Below, piece by piece: positions 23,568-31,074 of a stretch of 34,854 bases of DNA (positions within the stretch are counted from its first letter, which is position 1; each line of letters opens with the position of its first letter). The notes under the pieces are model-generated. The model was not told the origin of the DNA. It saw only the letters and a program-made list of their open reading frames with translations, and searched no databases. Both the position numbers and the translations under genes were made by a program. The DNA comes from an uncultured Treponema sp. GTDB lineage: Bacteria > Spirochaetota > Spirochaetia > Treponematales > Treponemataceae. The DNA lies in the NCBI GenBank assembly GCA_937915735.1, contig CALGGS010000060.1, positions 1 to 34,854 on the forward strand, read 5' to 3'.

Positions 23568-24731
23568 TTATGCTTCTCGTTCGAGCCTGTTTATCATATC
23601 TGCTATTGCCGGAGAACGGACGCCATAGCGAGCGACGCCTTTTAAAGTCTCCAAAGCCTTTGCTTTTTGGTTCATTTTTACATAGCAGTCAGACAAATCG
23701 ATGTAGAATCTGAAATTGCGGGGGTCTCCTTTTATTAAGCCCTGCAAGCGTTCAGCGGCCTCTTCGTAGCGGCCTTCACCCTTACAGATTAAAGCCAGGC
23801 CCAAGGCGGCGTAAACATCGAATTCAATGTCCATTGCCTTGTTGTAATATTCTGCCGCAGTCCTGTAGTCGCCTGTGTTCCTGTAAGCGTCCCCCGCGCG
23901 GGTAAGAATGACCTTGTTGTCTGGATCCATTTCGAGAATTTTGTTCCAGTATTCGATTGAGCGGAATTGCTGGTTCATTCCCCGGTAGCAGTCTGCCATA
24001 CCGAAGAGGGCGTAGAAATTGTTAGGCTCCTTTTGAAGGGCTCTCTCAAAGTAGGTGACGCCCTTTTCAAAGGTTTTTAATTTCCGGTGGCAGTTTCCGA
24101 TTGATGTCAAAACTCGAATGTCAACGAAATTTTCATTCTTTTCGAGCATTTTTGTCCAATAATAGAGCGTGTCACGGTATTCTTTAAAATCATAATGAAG
24201 ATGACCGAGACCGATAAGAGCGTATGAATTGTCCTCTTCCATATCGAGAACAGAAAGATATAAATCCTTTGATTTTTTGAAATCACGGATTTTTCTGTAG
24301 GCGTCGGCAACTCGTGTTAAAACAGTGATGTTTCTGTCATCATGAATGAGATACTGCTCCCAGATTGCGATTGCCCTGTGATATTGGTTCATCGCTTTGT
24401 AGCAGTCTGCGAGTCCGAAAAGCGCATAATTGTTTGTCGGGTGATAGTCAAGGCATTTCTTATAAAAAATTTCGGCTTCCTTAAAGTGATTTTGCTTTCG
24501 CTCGCTGTCCCCGAGACCTACTAAGGCGTAGTTATTGTTTTCGTCCAACTCTAAGATTTTGTTGAAGGCTTCCTTTGCCTCGTCGATTCTGTTGTCTTTT
24601 AAAAGCTGGTAGCCTTTTTTTGAGAGTTCTGAGATTTCAGAGGGAACCTTTTGCCCCTCGTTCTCGGTGAAATCCTCTGGAATGATAAGTTCTTCAGAGA
24701 TTTCTGCCTCTTTAATCATTTCGTCGCTCAT
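23568..24731 (-). CDS. Tetratricopeptide repeat protein
   Basis: 387 residues, an acidic N-terminus of about 30 residues followed by about ten TPR helix pairs (about 35-385). There is no signal peptide or membrane helix, so it is probably a cytoplasmic scaffold; the partner is unknown. The repeats alternate between two kinds: YALFGLADCY-type (near residues 102 and 240, with related units near 68 and 170) and VLTRVADAYRK-type (near 137, 207 and 274). The basic unit is therefore a two-TPR module of about 69 residues, which has been duplicated. GAGGA precedes the ATG. It follows a smaller TPR-like gene after 33 bases. Confidence 0.88.
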   Translation of the reverse strand: MSDEMIKEAEISEELIIPEDFTENEGQKVPSEISELSKKGYQLLKDNRIDEAKEAFNKILELDENNNYALVGLGDSERKQNHFKEAEIFYKKCLDYHPTNNYALFGLADCYKAMNQYHRAIAIWEQYLIHDDRNITVLTRVADAYRKIRDFKKSKDLYLSVLDMEEDNSYALIGLGHLHYDFKEYRDTLYYWTKMLEKNENFVDIRVLTSIGNCHRKLKTFEKGVTYFERALQKEPNNFYALFGMADCYRGMNQQFRSIEYWNKILEMDPDNKVILTRAGDAYRNTGDYRTAAEYYNKAMDIEFDVYAALGLALICKGEGRYEEAAERLQGLIKGDPRNFRFYIDLSDCYVKMNQKAKALETLKGVARYGVRSPAIADMINRLEREA

Positions 24732-24764
24732 TTTTAAATCCTCACGTTTTTAAATCATTTAAAA

Positions 24765-25103
24765 TCATTTCATTGTTATAGAAATAACATTTGCTAATTT
24801 TTCATAAACAGCCTCGCACTTTCCCTTGTTGTTCGCCAAAAGATAATATTTTAGCGCAGTTAAAGCACGATTTTGCTTCATATACAAGTCTCCGATTCTA
24901 GCCAGCCCGTCAGAATAGCCAGTCGTAACAAAAATCCGGCACGCAGCATCGTATTTGCCTTCGTTGAACAGAACATTTCCCTTTCGATTGAGAAGGGCTT
25001 TTTGTTCTGAAGAAAGACCTTGAATAGGTTTGTCAGTAACTTTGATGAAACCATCTGGAATAGCGTGAGCTGATAATGTACTTTTTACTTTGCTTTCATC
25101 CAA
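24765..25103 (-). CDS. Small TPR-like protein (112 aa)
   Basis: 112 residues, starting at TTG 25103 (no ATG or GTG in frame nearby) with AGG about ten bases upstream. The second half reads as two helix pairs: LLNRKGNVLFNEGKYDAACRIF and GLARIGDLYMKQNRALTALKYYLLANNKG. It precedes the larger TPR gene in the same direction and probably shares its transcript, which starts at a good promoter at 25140-25167. Function unknown. Confidence 0.7.
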   Translation of the reverse strand: MDESKVKSTLSAHAIPDGFIKVTDKPIQGLSSEQKALLNRKGNVLFNEGKYDAACRIFVTTGYSDGLARIGDLYMKQNRALTALKYYLLANNKGKCEAVYEKLANVISITMK

Positions 25104-25129
25104 CTTTTTTTTACCTAACAGACATTTTT

Positions 25130-25167
25130 ACATAAGGTTATGTTAACTTATTTTAAGAAAATGTCAA
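25130..25167 (-). promoter_or_regulatory. Promoter with palindrome upstream of the TPR genes
   Basis: On the minus strand a consensus TTGACA (25162-25167) and TAACAT (25140-25145) are 16 bases apart. A perfect 6-2-6 palindrome, ACATAAGGTTATGT (25130-25143), covers the -10 end and expected start site and may be an operator. Confidence 0.55.
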
Positions 25168-25202
25168 TATAATCTTTTGTTATTTTTAAGATTGTTTTAT
25201 AT

Positions 25203-27056
25203 TTATCTTATATCGATATAAAACCTTTTCAGATAAATGGAACGCTGCTTTGCCTCTTTCCAATATTTGCTTGCAGGAAATCGCTTTATGAGCATGTCAT
25301 AGGAATCCACGGCGAAGCGAATGTCCCTGATGTTGCTGTTGCTTTCTGAAATCTGGCCAAGAAGATACAGCGCTTCGTCTAGCCTGGTCTGGGCATTGTT
25401 GTAATATTCCTGAGCGTCCCTTAAGGCGTCCGCAAATTTTTTCTCTTCAAATTCTTTTTTTGCCTTTTCCAGAAGAGATTCGTCAGCGTTTTCTATTGGA
25501 AGCTTTTTGCTTAAAGTCACGGCCTCTTCTTTTTCTGCGTCCTCTCTTTCGGTTGACTCGGCCATTTCAGATTGTTTTTCTTCGCTCTGAGATGAAATAG
25601 GCGCATAAGCGTAGCTTTGCGAGCTTGGAGTTGCCTCTGGCGGCTCTGTAAGATTTTCGACTCTTGTGTTGTTGTCGCCCTGAGCCGTCTGAATGACGGT
25701 CTTTATGTTTGCTTCCCTTTCAGTATTCTGAGTCGGCTGCGCTTCAGGAGTGTTATTCTGACTAAGCTGCCTGTCCGTGCTGGCTTCTTGAATAAGCTCT
25801 TTGCCTGCTGCTTCATTCTGTGCAGACTGTGCGTTTTCACTGTTATTCTGAGAATCCTCTGCGGCAAGACTGTCATTCTGGGGAAGCTCTGCGACCTGTG
25901 AATCCTTGTTCTCCTCCGTTTTTGCCAGCAATACCGGAGAATCATTCTGAGCTAAAAGAGCTTCATTTTCCCGTTCTAGTCTCCTTTGAGGCTGGGCTGG
26001 TACTATGTCTGCATAAGTCGGTGCTTTTACTCGGCCGGTCGCTTTTTTGTCTTCAATCGTTACTTCAAGGTAATCGTCGATGTAGTCTCCTGTGAGGGCG
26101 TCGTTTTTGTAAAAGTGAAGCAGGGTTTTTCCAGATTTTTTTGCCCTGAGGGAAAAGGTTGTGTTCTTTGAGCCTAATTTTCGCCCAAAGTAATTGAAGA
26201 ATTCGTTTTTATTTTCTTTTTTGTCGCCTTCACCGATGTAAGTCCAGCCGTTTCCAGGATAAGTGATGTCAAGATATTGGTTCATTTTCAGCGTTACTGA
26301 GCGTGAGGGTAAGGTTTGCTCCCTTTCTGAAAGTGACTCGTCTTTTTCAATTTGTTCCGCTTTTGCAGGAGCATCGTTGGTTGTGATGATTTTTGGCTCT
26401 TCTGCCTCTTCTGCAACTTTTGGCGCTTCCTCAGCTTCTGTGCTTTCTGATATTTCCGTGTTTTCTGTCGTTTTTGTGTCTGCTTGCAGCTCTGACTCGG
26501 CTTTTATCTCTTCTGCCTTTTCTTCCGGAACTTCTTCCTCTGGCAAGTCAAGAACTATGACTTCCGGCTCGTCAAAGATTAAATATTCGCTGACCTTTCC
26601 TCGCTCGTCGGTGGTAGGGGCGGTTTCGTTGTCTTTTTCAAGGTTTGAGTCCTCGTCACTGACCCTTTCTGCGATTTCGTCTTCGTTATTCTCTGTAACA
26701 CTGTTATTTTCTGCTGTAACGGCGTTGTTCTCTTCTGTAACATCGTTATTTTCTGATGTAACAGCGTTATTTTCGATATTATGGGATTTCGGAGAACTTG
26801 GCGCTGTCGAAACATATCCTATTCCGGTAGGAAGAAGTGAGCTTTCTTCAGTAACTGCTTTAGCATTCTGGGTTTTGTTGATTTCTTCTGCTATATTATT
26901 CGCAATATCTTCCTGCTTCTGAGCTACTGTTTCCGGTTCTTCATTGCTCCCCTGCTCAGATTCCGACTGAGGTGCGACACTGGCAGTGCTTGCACAAGAA
27001 GCGAGAAAAAATATAAAAGAGAATATTGATAGAATTTTCAAAAAACTTTTTTTCAT
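25203..27056 (-). CDS. Large low-complexity lipoprotein with C-terminal TPR-like region
   Basis: 617 residues. A lipoprotein signal (MKKSFLKILSIFSFIFFLASC, Cys21) is followed by long Glu/Ser/Thr/Asn/Gln-rich tracts, including four heptad copies of ENNAVTS type (residues 95-122) and a later QN(D/N)S-rich stretch (about 370-470). Between them lies a folded island (about 250-345, with MNQYLDITYPGNGWTYIGEG and SLRAKKSGKTLLHFYKND) that reads as a beta-rich domain. The C-terminal 95 residues (LLEKAKKEFEEKKFADALRDAQEYY, YDMLIKRFPASKYWKEAKQR) look like TPR/outer-membrane-lipoprotein helices. It probably spans the periplasm or sits on the outer membrane; function unknown. GAGAGGA precedes the ATG. Confidence 0.82.
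   Translation of the reverse strand: MKKSFLKILSIFSFIFFLASCASTASVAPQSESEQGSNEEPETVAQKQEDIANNIAEEINKTQNAKAVTEESSLLPTGIGYVSTAPSSPKSHNIENNAVTSENNDVTEENNAVTAENNSVTENNEDEIAERVSDEDSNLEKDNETAPTTDERGKVSEYLIFDEPEVIVLDLPEEEVPEEKAEEIKAESELQADTKTTENTEISESTEAEEAPKVAEEAEEPKIITTNDAPAKAEQIEKDESLSEREQTLPSRSVTLKMNQYLDITYPGNGWTYIGEGDKKENKNEFFNYFGRKLGSKNTTFSLRAKKSGKTLLHFYKNDALTGDYIDDYLEVTIEDKKATGRVKAPTYADIVPAQPQRRLERENEALLAQNDSPVLLAKTEENKDSQVAELPQNDSLAAEDSQNNSENAQSAQNEAAGKELIQEASTDRQLSQNNTPEAQPTQNTEREANIKTVIQTAQGDNNTRVENLTEPPEATPSSQSYAYAPISSQSEEKQSEMAESTEREDAEKEEAVTLSKKLPIENADESLLEKAKKEFEEKKFADALRDAQEYYNNAQTRLDEALYLLGQISESNSNIRDIRFAVDSYDMLIKRFPASKYWKEAKQRSIYLKRFYIDIR
26691..26774 (-). repeat. Four tandem 21-bp repeats in the lipoprotein gene
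   Basis: Four 21-base units code for ENNAVTS, ENNDVTE, ENNAVTA and ENNSVTE. The copies differ at several bases. Copy number could vary between strains without changing the frame. Confidence 0.85.
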
Positions 27057-27090
27057 AAAAATAAATCCTCTCTATATTTTTAACTAGACC

Positions 27091-27453
27091 TTATGGGGCT
27101 GCATCCACAATGTCTTTTACGATTTTATCGTTTGCTTTTTCAAGCTCCGTCATTGTCTCATCCTCTGGAAATGTGAACCAGCGGTTGACTTCTTCTTTTG
27201 ACCATTGATTTTCTGTGATTCGGGTAGGGTAATACTCTTTTTCGATGTCAGGGCTGTCTGGAATTAAAACAGGCTCGTCCTGCTCAAACTTTTGTGCCTC
27301 TTGAACAGGCTGTTTTTTTTCTGGCGTTGTCTGAATCATAAGAATTACAAGACCCGCAAGAAATAAAAGGACAATGAGAACTATTGCGGCAAACAAAACA
27401 GGTTTTTCACGCGTAAAATCCGAAATATTTTCTTTTAATTCGTCAATGTCCAT
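27091..27453 (-). CDS. Single-pass membrane protein of unknown function (120 aa)
   Basis: A short cytoplasmic start (MDIDELKENISDFTREK), one membrane helix (about residues 18-40, PVLFAAIVLIVLLFLAGLVILMI) and an acidic soluble domain of about 80 residues with YYPTRITENQWSKEEVNRWFTFP. I do not recognise the family. It lies between SMC (9 bases upstream) and the lipoprotein (34 bases downstream), in one likely transcript. AAGGAA precedes the ATG. Confidence 0.75.
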   Translation of the reverse strand: MDIDELKENISDFTREKPVLFAAIVLIVLLFLAGLVILMIQTTPEKKQPVQEAQKFEQDEPVLIPDSPDIEKEYYPTRITENQWSKEEVNRWFTFPEDETMTELEKANDKIVKDIVDAAP

Positions 27454-27462
27454 AAAAATTCC

Positions 27463-30400
27463 TTACTTTTCTTCTTCCTGTGCCGCTTGCTTTTCAGCCT
27501 CTTTTGCGGCTTTCGCTTCGGCTCTTGCTTTTTTGGCGGCCTCACGCAGCTCTTCGTTATGCTTTTCGATTACAGGGTCGGTAATTGTTCCGTCAGGGTT
27601 GTGGATTCGGGGCTCAGGGCGGCTCGGAATCACGACACCTTCTTCCTCAGGAACATCCTCCTCGATGAATTCCTGTCCGTTATTGAAAGCCTCATCCCCG
27701 GTGATTGGTTTTTCAAGGCTTATCGTAACGATTTTGCTGACGCCTGATTCCTGCATTGTAACTCCAAGAAGAGTGCTTGCACAGGCAACGGTTTTTTTGT
27801 TGTGAGTAATGACGATATACTGTGAAACCTTCGCAAATGAACGGAGGGCAGCGACCAAGCTTTTTACATTCGGATCATCCAGAGCCGCATCAATCTCGTC
27901 AAGAAGACAGAAAGGAGACGGACGAACCTGATATGTCGCAAAGAGAAGGGCTACTGCCGTCATTGTTTTTTCACCACCCGAAAGAAGGGCTATGTTCTGC
28001 AGTTTTTTTCCAGGCGGCTCTGCGTAAATGTCGACGCCGGAGGTAAGAACGTTCGCCGGGTCTGTCAGGCGCAATTCTGCCCGTCCGCCACCAAAGAGAC
28101 GGCGGAACATATTGTGGAAATTCTTTTTGATTTTGTTATAAGTCGTAACGAAAAGCTCTGTTGACTTTGCCTTGATTTCTTCAGAAACCCGCAGGAGATT
28201 TTCGAGAGATTTGTTCGTGTCGTCAAAGCTTGCCTGTAATTTTTCGTATCGTTCCTTCTGTTCGCCGAATTCCTCTGGCGCCATAAGGTTTACGCTTCCC
28301 AAATCTGCCAAATTTTTCCGGCTTTCAGAAAGCTTTTCCCGCAAAACGGCTGACGGAGTGTTGATTTTGTACATTCGCTCCTCAAATTCCATTAAGTCGC
28401 GGGAATGAGTTTCGATAAAATTCTGTTTGATGTTTCGGATGTCGTTTTCGCCGGTCGCAAGTGAAAGAACAACCTGCTCATACTGACTCTGATATTTTTG
28501 CTGCTCCTCTCGCTTTTTGTTCAAGGCATTCTGCTTTCCGCTTACAGATGTGTTGCATCTTTTAATTTCTTCGTCAACGCTTCCCATCGTTTCGGCACAT
28601 TCACGGCCTTTTTTTTCGATGTCCGCCAGGGACTCGTCAATTTCAGAAAGACGGTCTTCCATGTCCTCCTGATTTTTCTGCTCAAGGTACAAGTCCTGCT
28701 CGTTCTGGCGGAGGGCGTTCTGCTCGCTTACGAGATTCCGTTTGAGCAAATCAGCCGTCTGCTTGGCGTTGAAAATCTGCTGCTGCATCTGGGCTTCTGA
28801 AACCCGGAGCTGGCTTAAGGTCTCGCGATATTCGTTGATTTTTTTTGAAAGACCCGTGTTTTCGCTCTTAAAGCCTTCGATTCGCTCCCTTATCGTTGCA
28901 ATCTTCTGCAAATTTTCAGAGATATTTCGGTCTATGTTTCGTTTTTTTGTGATAATTCCTTCTGGTGAAAGGAATTCGTCAATAAAATTCGGGGTCGTTG
29001 CCGCGTAAGAGCGAAGTGCACCTTCGATTTCCTTTACGAGTGAAGAGACTTCGTCCAGCGCCTTGATTGCGTCCTTTGCGAAATTCTCGTTTTCTTCTGC
29101 GCTGTGACCTTTTAGGGATGCAAAGTCGGTGAAAATGTTGCGACGGCCCTCGGCATAGACTTTGAGCTTGCCTACGAGAGAGTCCAAATCTTCCTTTGCC
29201 TTTTTGCTTGCCGCACTTGAAAAGCCAGAGTCCTTTAGCTTTGCGTCAAGCTCTGTAACGATGTCCTCGGTGATAGCTTCCAGTTCCTTTTGGAAATTAA
29301 GGCGCTCTTCATCAAGATTTTTGATTTCGCTTTCTCCGTCGGAGATGTTTTTTTCATTCGTTGAGATCTGAGCCTGAGAACTGCCTATGTTTTCGACAAA
29401 AGATGAGATGTTCTGCTTGACTTCTTCGATTTGCTTTGTTTTTGAGTGTAAGTCTGCGTCCTGATCAGAAATTTCTTCGTTAAGCTCGTCGATTCGCTCC
29501 TGAATTGATTTTTGCTTAAGCTCCAGCGTTCCGATTTTTTCGCGGATTGTTCGTGACTGCTCGTTTAAGATTTTCTGCTGGTCGAGTTTGTTTGTCTTTT
29601 CGGTCTGAATACGGACCAGCTCCATCTGCAGCTCGCCCATCTTTGCCTGCAGCTCTTTGATTTTGTCGCTGTTTTCGGTGAGGGTGTTTAAGATTTCGTC
29701 AATTTCGGCCTGAACTGCGTTCCGTTTTCCGGCAATCTCTTCCTTTTGCTGGGTGGCCCGTGCCTGATTCTGAACAAAATCCTTGAGCTTTAAAAGCTGA
29801 ATGTCAAGCTCGTAGTTAAAAATAGCTTCTTTTAATTCACGGTATTTGATGGTTTTTTCGCTCTGAACCTTTAAAGTTTCGTAGCTTCTCTTGTTTTCGG
29901 CAAGGGCGACTTCGATTTGGGCAAGATTCTGCCTTGTCCGCTCAAGCTCGCGCTCGGCTTCGGCAACCTCTGCCTTGCTTCTGGAAATTCCCGCTGCTTC
30001 CTCAAAAAGATAACGGCGGTCTTCTGGTTTGCTTGAAAGAATCTGGTCGATTTTACCCTGTTCCATAACAGAGTAGGCCGCCTTTCCGACACCGGTGTCC
30101 ATAAAAAGGCGGCGGACGGCCGTAGCCCCGACTTGCTTGTTGTTGATGTAATATTCGTTTTCGCCTGAGCGGTACAGGCGGCGTTTGAGGGTGATTTCTG
30201 AAGGAGCGACTTCCGCATCGTCGAATTTAAGAAGCCCGTTGTCATTTGCGAGGGTTAATGTGACTTCGGCGATGTTCAGCGGAGGGCGTGTTTCTGTTCC
30301 GTTGAAAATTACGCTTTCCATTGTGTCGGCACGGAGATTCTTTGCCTTGTTTTCGGCCAGAACCCATTTTACGGCGTCAACGACATTGCTCTTTCCGCAA

Positions 30401-30501
30401 CCGTTCGGCCCTAAAAGCGCCGTGATTCCGTCGGCAAATTCGACATGGGTCTTGTCGGCAAAAGATTTAAATCCAAATATATCCAGACTTTTTAGAAACA
30501 C
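27463..30501 (-). CDS. smc: Chromosome segregation protein SMC, short form
   Basis: SMC is the ATPase arm of the bacterial condensin. Head motifs are intact: Walker A GPNGCGKS (31-38), the FGFKSFADKTHVEF start, signature LLSGGEKTM (839-847) and Walker B CLLDEIDAALDD (about 865-876). Between them lie two long coiled coils (about 175-415 and 525-800). At 1012 residues it is roughly 150-170 shorter than usual SMC. The middle (about 415-525) has no recognisable hinge domain: the Gly-rich and FLPL-type hinge motifs are missing, and a short helical stretch with SYAATTPNFIDEF takes their place. An Ala/Glu/Lys-rich tail of about 80 residues follows the head. Start GTG 30501 with GAGG seven bases upstream. 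Confidence 0.92.
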   Translation of the reverse strand: MFLKSLDIFGFKSFADKTHVEFADGITALLGPNGCGKSNVVDAVKWVLAENKAKNLRADTMESVIFNGTETRPPLNIAEVTLTLANDNGLLKFDDAEVAPSEITLKRRLYRSGENEYYINNKQVGATAVRRLFMDTGVGKAAYSVMEQGKIDQILSSKPEDRRYLFEEAAGISRSKAEVAEAERELERTRQNLAQIEVALAENKRSYETLKVQSEKTIKYRELKEAIFNYELDIQLLKLKDFVQNQARATQQKEEIAGKRNAVQAEIDEILNTLTENSDKIKELQAKMGELQMELVRIQTEKTNKLDQQKILNEQSRTIREKIGTLELKQKSIQERIDELNEEISDQDADLHSKTKQIEEVKQNISSFVENIGSSQAQISTNEKNISDGESEIKNLDEERLNFQKELEAITEDIVTELDAKLKDSGFSSAASKKAKEDLDSLVGKLKVYAEGRRNIFTDFASLKGHSAEENENFAKDAIKALDEVSSLVKEIEGALRSYAATTPNFIDEFLSPEGIITKKRNIDRNISENLQKIATIRERIEGFKSENTGLSKKINEYRETLSQLRVSEAQMQQQIFNAKQTADLLKRNLVSEQNALRQNEQDLYLEQKNQEDMEDRLSEIDESLADIEKKGRECAETMGSVDEEIKRCNTSVSGKQNALNKKREEQQKYQSQYEQVVLSLATGENDIRNIKQNFIETHSRDLMEFEERMYKINTPSAVLREKLSESRKNLADLGSVNLMAPEEFGEQKERYEKLQASFDDTNKSLENLLRVSEEIKAKSTELFVTTYNKIKKNFHNMFRRLFGGGRAELRLTDPANVLTSGVDIYAEPPGKKLQNIALLSGGEKTMTAVALLFATYQVRPSPFCLLDEIDAALDDPNVKSLVAALRSFAKVSQYIVITHNKKTVACASTLLGVTMQESGVSKIVTISLEKPITGDEAFNNGQEFIEEDVPEEEGVVIPSRPEPRIHNPDGTITDPVIEKHNEELREAAKKARAEAKAAKEAEKQAAQEEEK

Positions 30502-30539
30502 AAGGAAACCTCATTTTTTTTGAAATAGCGATATTTAAA

Positions 30540-30569
30540 AATATACCACGAAAAGAGGGTTTAGTTCAA
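30540..30569 (-). promoter_or_regulatory. Putative promoter of the smc operon
   Basis: On the minus strand TTGAAC (30564-30569) and TGG TATATT (TATATT at 30540-30545, extended -10) are 18 bases apart. It is back to back with the bactofilin promoter. Confidence 0.55.
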
Positions 30570-30578
30570 TTACACGAA

Positions 30579-30607
30579 TTGATTTTATTTATTTCTTTCG
30601 TTAGTAT
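30579..30607 (+). promoter_or_regulatory. Leaderless promoter of the bactofilin gene
   Basis: TTGATT (30579-30584) and TAGTAT (30602-30607) are 17 bases apart, and the ATG at 30615 comes seven bases after the -10 box. Transcription would begin at the start codon. Confidence 0.6.
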
Positions 30608-30614
30608 AGGGTGT

Positions 30615-31034
30615 ATGTCAGAAGAAAAGCAGAAAAAGAATCTTACGGTTTTAGGTCAGGAAACAGAATTTGAAGGAATCCTCGAATTTACGGACAATCT
30701 TGTCATCACCGGTAAATTTCAGGGCGAAATCAAAGCCAGCGGCGACCTCGAAATCGAAAAGGGTTCTGTCTGCAATGTCAGAAAAATGACTGCAAATTCT
30801 ATCGTCATCTCTGGTACTGTCACTGGAGACATCGACGCGCCTGAGCGGCTTGAAATATGCTCCGGAAGCGTAGTTCATGGCGATGTAAAAACCTCCCGAA
30901 TCAGAATCGCTGAGGATGTCGACTTTGAGGGCGAAATCTCAATGCTCGAACGGGAAAGCGATTACAATCTTTTTAAACTTGCCTCTAAAGAATACAAAGA
31001 GTCCCTTGTCTTAAAATCAGACGACCCCCGATAA
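30615..31034 (+). CDS. Bactofilin (polymer-forming cytoskeletal protein)
   Basis: Bactofilins form nucleotide-free filaments that help set cell shape. This 139-residue protein has the right-handed beta-helix core with the expected short hydrophobic/Gly repeats: FEGILEFTDNLVITGKFQGEI, LEIEKGSVCNVRKM, IVISGTVTGDI, LEICSGSVVHGDV, IRIAEDVDFEGEI. It has short polar tails on both sides and no membrane segment. The start is ATG 30615; the frame is open to TTG 30579, but that TTG is the -35 box. The next gene starts 40 bases downstream from its own promoter. Confidence 0.92.
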   Translation: MSEEKQKKNLTVLGQETEFEGILEFTDNLVITGKFQGEIKASGDLEIEKGSVCNVRKMTANSIVISGTVTGDIDAPERLEICSGSVVHGDVKTSRIRIAEDVDFEGEISMLERESDYNLFKLASKEYKESLVLKSDDPR

Positions 31035-31040
31035 TTTTTT

Positions 31041-31069
31041 TTGCAAAAATTTTTATTCAGTTGTAAGAT
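31041..31069 (+). promoter_or_regulatory. Leaderless promoter of the cytosolic hybrid kinase
   Basis: TTGCAA (31041-31046) and TAAGAT (31064-31069) are 17 bases apart; ATG 31075 follows after five bases. No ribosome binding site is present. Confidence 0.62.
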
Positions 31070-31074
31070 TAACT

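Noticed and set aside
26691..26774. Possible CRISPR-like array
   Set aside because: The 21-bp units are adjacent without spacers and code in frame for heptads of the lipoprotein.
26263..26922. A 219-codon plus-strand frame
   Set aside because: It is the antisense of the low-complexity lipoprotein gene; its Ser/Phe/Val-rich product mirrors Glu/Asn/Thr codons, and it has no ribosome binding site or family motif.
27463..30501. SMC as a deleted pseudogene
   Set aside because: The frame is continuous, both head halves keep their motifs, and the coiled coils run in heptads on both sides of the shortened centre.
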